This document shows, in pieces, positions 61,046-64,000 of a stretch of 64,000 nt of DNA. Origin of the DNA: Tsuneonella mangrovi. GTDB taxonomy: Bacteria; Pseudomonadota; Alphaproteobacteria; Sphingomonadales; Sphingomonadaceae. Within the stretch, counting starts at the first letter, position 1; the number at the start of each line of letters is the position of its first letter. Below the pieces are notes generated by a model. It searched no databases, was not told the origin of the DNA, and saw only the letters and a list, made by a program, of their open reading frames with translations. A program made the position numbers and the translations under genes. The stretch is taken from the NCBI RefSeq assembly GCF_002269345.1, contig NZ_CP022889.1:1178001-1242000 (forward strand), written 5' to 3'.

Positions 61046-63389
61046 CCGAGGCCGCCTCGGTAGGCGCTTCCATCATGCGAATTTCGTAGACGTCGGTATC
61101 TCCGATGAGCCCGTCAAGCCGGATATTCGCGGTCTTCTTCGTTCCACCGACATCGTCTGGCAGCGGATAGTCGATTGTGACGAAATGGTCCTGGTGCCTG
61201 TTCTTGCGGTCTTCCCGCGCCACCAACTCGCCATCGATGGAAATGTCCAGGCTGCTATCGGCATCCCAGCCCCAATACACGATCTGTAACAGTGCCGGGC
61301 CGGCCCGCCGCGCCAGAGTGACATCGATACTTTGGCCCGCCTTGAGCTTGCGGGCAGATCGGCCATGAAGTTGGATCGTGGGTGCATCAGACGTTTTGAA
61401 CGCATGATCCCGTTCGGGTTGCATTTCGCCCAGGTAGATAACGTCGGCTGTGCGTCGGGCAATGTCGCGATGAGCTGCCTGAGCTTGCAAGTATGATGCC
61501 TTCGCTTCGCTCCAGCCTGCCGCCGAATAGTGCGGGAAATATACTGCTGTACGCCGATCGTATTGTGCAAAATATGGATGAAGGTTGAGATTTTCGCCAA
61601 GCGTCGTCGTGGCAGTAAAAGTCGCCTCTCGGGCCGTATCTTCTGCCCGATGTGGTGGATGAGCCTCAAAGAGTGCAGGGCCGATATCGTCGAACGTCGT
61701 GTCGGCCGCTCCCATATCTGCGGCGAGTACTATCGGCCCGTAAGTGTACGCTTGCAGCGAACTATCATCTGGTGTCGCGTGACTCGCCAACGCCATTGGC
61801 AGGTTCATCGTGATCTTGTCGCCGCGTCGCCAATGCCGGGTGATTTTAGCATAGCCGCGCTCGTTGATCCAGGAGGCCGGCTTGCCGTTGATCGCGATTC
61901 GCGGCGCCGCCGCCCAGCCAGGCAGGCGCAGCGCTATAGTTGAGGAGCCGCGCGGCGCACGCTCCACGCTTATCGCGACATCTCCAGCGAACGGCATGCC
62001 CGTGTCGAGCGCTAGAGCGAATCCCTGTTCCGCCCAGTCGAGCCGCGCAGGGATGTAGAGATTGACCAGCAGCGCCTCTCCATCGTGCCAGAAAATCGAA
62101 TCGGCATGCTTGGAATGGCTTTCCATGCCCGTGCCCACGCAGCACCAGAAACTGTCTTCGGCAGTCGAGTAGCTGCGGCGCGCGCCAGCTGCGAGCGGCA
62201 TGAAGTAGACGAACTGGCCGGTATCCGGGCGCTGCTGCGCCATGATGTGGTTGAGGTGTGTCCGCTCGTAGAAATCGAACAGTCGCGCATCGGGCTGCCA
62301 GCTGAACAGATGCCGCGTAAGCTTGAGCATGTTGTAGCTGTTGCAGCCTTCGCAAGTGGTTTCCGTAATTCGGTGCGCAAGCTTATCGGGCGGGCCGAAA
62401 TGCTCTCGGTCCGAATTACCTCCGATCACGTAGCTGTGATGGTCGACCACTGCATGATGGAAGAACTCTGCCGCCACGCCCTTCTTGGGTTCGCCCGTAA
62501 GTTCGCGGATCCGGGCCAGACCGATGATTTTGGGAATCTGTGTATTAGCGTGAAGGCCGTCGAGCCTGTCTTCTTCGGCCTCCAGCGGGTCGAGCACAGC
62601 GCGATGATAAATCTTCTCTGCCATCCGCAGCCAACGCGGATTGCCGGTAAGGGCATAGGTTTCGGCATAAGATTCGTTCAAACCGCCGTGTTCCGCTTGG
62701 AGCACCTTCTGCATCTGCTGGTCATCGAGCGGTTCGAGCACGCCCGCCATGTAGCCAGCCACTCCGAGAAGGATCGGCATTGCCCGCGGATTGCCAGCAA
62801 AGCGGTGCGCATCGATAAGCCCGGCGTGAATCTTGTGCCAAGTGTATAGAGGGACCCAGCCGCCATTCAGGTCGAAGCCTCCGGACCAAATCTTACCGGC
62901 CCGAATTTCCTCGAACACGATCTTGCCGTCGACCGTCTTGCCGTCACGTTCGACCGTCGTCCCGCCACAATAGCCATCGCCGTGCGCCGCCTGGATACGT
63001 GCCATTTCGGCAAGCGCAAAGTCGAGCTTGCTGGCAAGTCCGCTGTCTCCAGTGTTGGCAATCGTGAACGACACCGCACTCAACCAATGGCCGAGCGAGT
63101 GCCCGGCAATTCCCAGCGCCTCCCAGCCGCCATAGACGGGCTTCGGTGCTGGCAAGCCAGCCGAGAGATAGAAGTTGTGCAAGAATCGCTCGGGCTCGAG
63201 CGAAGCCAGATAGACGCGGTTGGCATGCAATGCGTCCGCGTAAATGGATGGCTGGAGCGACACCGCGCTCAATGGTGCGGAACCTACCTTTCCCGCCTTC
63301 AGCCTTGGCAGGCCGGCCAGTGCCGGGCCCGCAAGAGCCACAGCACTGGTTCCGATCAGCCATTGCCGACGATTAACGAGCATGGTCAC
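61038..63389 (-). CDS. GH127/GH146-type beta-L-arabinofuranosidase, Tat-exported
   Basis: A 783-residue hydrolase (former DUF1680). The N-terminus NRRQWLIGTSAVALAGPALAG is a twin-arginine signal. The zinc-cysteinate centre typical of the family is present: E347 and C349 in TCEGCNSYNM and C416-C417 in FWCCVGTGMESH, where the second or first Cys of the pair is the nucleophile. An alpha/alpha barrel is followed by beta domains. It removes beta-L-arabinofuranose from plant glycans such as hydroxyproline-rich glycoproteins. The start at 63389 overlaps the transporter stop by four bases. Confidence 0.9.
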   Translation of the reverse strand: MTMLVNRRQWLIGTSAVALAGPALAGLPRLKAGKVGSAPLSAVSLQPSIYADALHANRVYLASLEPERFLHNFYLSAGLPAPKPVYGGWEALGIAGHSLGHWLSAVSFTIANTGDSGLASKLDFALAEMARIQAAHGDGYCGGTTVERDGKTVDGKIVFEEIRAGKIWSGGFDLNGGWVPLYTWHKIHAGLIDAHRFAGNPRAMPILLGVAGYMAGVLEPLDDQQMQKVLQAEHGGLNESYAETYALTGNPRWLRMAEKIYHRAVLDPLEAEEDRLDGLHANTQIPKIIGLARIRELTGEPKKGVAAEFFHHAVVDHHSYVIGGNSDREHFGPPDKLAHRITETTCEGCNSYNMLKLTRHLFSWQPDARLFDFYERTHLNHIMAQQRPDTGQFVYFMPLAAGARRSYSTAEDSFWCCVGTGMESHSKHADSIFWHDGEALLVNLYIPARLDWAEQGFALALDTGMPFAGDVAISVERAPRGSSTIALRLPGWAAAPRIAINGKPASWINERGYAKITRHWRRGDKITMNLPMALASHATPDDSSLQAYTYGPIVLAADMGAADTTFDDIGPALFEAHPPHRAEDTAREATFTATTTLGENLNLHPYFAQYDRRTAVYFPHYSAAGWSEAKASYLQAQAAHRDIARRTADVIYLGEMQPERDHAFKTSDAPTIQLHGRSARKLKAGQSIDVTLARRAGPALLQIVYWGWDADSSLDISIDGELVAREDRKNRHQDHFVTIDYPLPDDVGGTKKTANIRLDGLIGDTDVYEIRMMEAPTEAASVS

Positions 63390-64000
63390 TCAGCCGGGGT
63401 GTCTTCTTCCGAGAGCTTTACGTCGGGCAAGGCGTTGGTCGGCTTCGATCCGACCAGAGCATACCAAAGCACGTAAAGTGCGCAGCAAGTGGTGACTAGG
63501 AAACCCCACTGCAGTCCATAGGTATCACCGACTTTGCCTTGAAGGGAAGCAAGCGCGCCTCCTGCAATCGACATGATCAGCAGACCGGAGCCCTCCTCGG
63601 TCAGCGGCCCGAGCCCGCGGATCGCCAACGCGAATATTGCGGGGAACATGAGCGAAATTCCCAGGCCGACCGTGATCAGGCCGTACATAGCCATTGGGCC
63701 GGAAGCGAATACCGCGGTCAAAGATCCGGCAATTGCGATCATGGCGAACATTGCCAAAACACGTTCCGGTGCGATCTTTTGCATGAGAGCCGCGCCCGCG
63801 AAGCGACCGACCATCATCCCACCCCAGAACAGCGTCAGGTATGATGCCGCATTTTCCTGAGTCAGGTTGGCGATGTCAGGCTGCGAAACGAAATTGATGA
63901 AGTAGCTTCCTACGCCGATCTCCGCGAGCACGCACAACGCAATCCCGATGCATCCGAAGACAAGGTTGCGATGGGTCCACAGAGAGAGGCCTGCTCGCAC
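63386..64000 (-). CDS. FHS/FucP-type sugar:proton symporter, C-terminal part
   Basis: Major-facilitator permease cut by the window edge; the last 204 residues are present. Six hydrophobic helices are visible, with FVSQPDIANL, LFWGGMMVGRFAGA (the MFS loop motif) and GLGISLMFPAIFALAIRGLG, which fit the fucose/glucose/galactose group. It would bring galactose or arabinose across the inner membrane. Its stop overlaps the GH127 start by four bases, so both are in one transcript whose promoter lies outside the window. Confidence 0.87.
   Translation of the reverse strand: MRAGLSLWTHRNLVFGCIGIALCVLAEIGVGSYFINFVSQPDIANLTQENAASYLTLFWGGMMVGRFAGAALMQKIAPERVLAMFAMIAIAGSLTAVFASGPMAMYGLITVGLGISLMFPAIFALAIRGLGPLTEEGSGLLIMSIAGGALASLQGKVGDTYGLQWGFLVTTCCALYVLWYALVGSKPTNALPDVKLSEEDTPAE

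Overview
The window reads as a chromosomal segment of an alphaproteobacterium of the order Sphingomonadales, with an Erythrobacteraceae-like gene order; the genus is inferred and not proven. The signs are a high-GC coding style, the rpsB-tsf-pyrH-frr-uppS-cdsA-dxr-rseP series, an alphaproteobacterial LexA box (GAAC-N7-GAAC), and a TonB receptor with a tryptophan-halogenase-family partner in a sugar-utilisation locus.

Positions 1-37,365 are core genome. A long leftward operon (rpsB to rseP) covers translation, pyrimidine, undecaprenyl, phospholipid and isoprenoid steps. A divergent SOS-type promoter next to rpsB drives a small membrane protein of unknown function (7323-7601). Then come pssA and psd, a ketoacyl synthase III-like enzyme, a 1.15-kaa beta-propeller plus RTX-repeat exoprotein, tRNA-Tyr, rlmB, hupB, lon, a membrane stress protein, ybaB, dnaX, the SRP RNA, a complex I accessory subunit, hrpB, a polyprenyl diphosphate synthase, chorismate mutase, a PepSY/response regulator/histidine kinase operon, a SIMPL protein, an ABC-F ATPase, a CDP-alcohol phosphatidyltransferase, two regulators, a glycosyltransferase, secF-secD-yajC and tRNA-Pro.

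Positions 37,366-40,308 look like a decayed mobile element next to tRNA-Pro. They hold a vapE-like phage/island primase-helicase broken by three in-frame stops, a repeat-rich non-coding block (two repeat families, partly palindromic), a lipoprotein related to thermonuclease that has lost catalytic residues, and an AT-rich spacer. No integrase or second att copy was seen.

Positions 40,309-64,000 are a carbohydrate-utilisation locus that fits plant arabinogalactan (type II) as substrate. Outside or in the periplasm it has GH35, GH42, GH43, GH30, GH27 and GH127/146 hydrolases, a large TonB-dependent receptor, a halogenase-family flavoprotein and a DUF3422 protein; an FHS/FucP-type sugar permease runs off the right edge. 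In the cytoplasm one sugar dehydrogenase (gal) and one SMP-30 lactonase can start both D-galactose and L-arabinose oxidation. The pathway then forks: dgoK and dgoA for D-galactose, araD1 and an alpha-ketoglutarate-semialdehyde dehydrogenase for L-arabinose. The sugar-acid dehydratase is not in the window.

A palindrome close to TTGTCTGACAA recurs in almost every promoter gap of this locus (eight copies plus one weak one). It is the best candidate for a so far undescribed regulon operator, probably of a GntR/FadR-type repressor encoded outside the window. Six genes of the main operon (dgoK to GH30) are joined by five successive 4-base ATGA overlaps.
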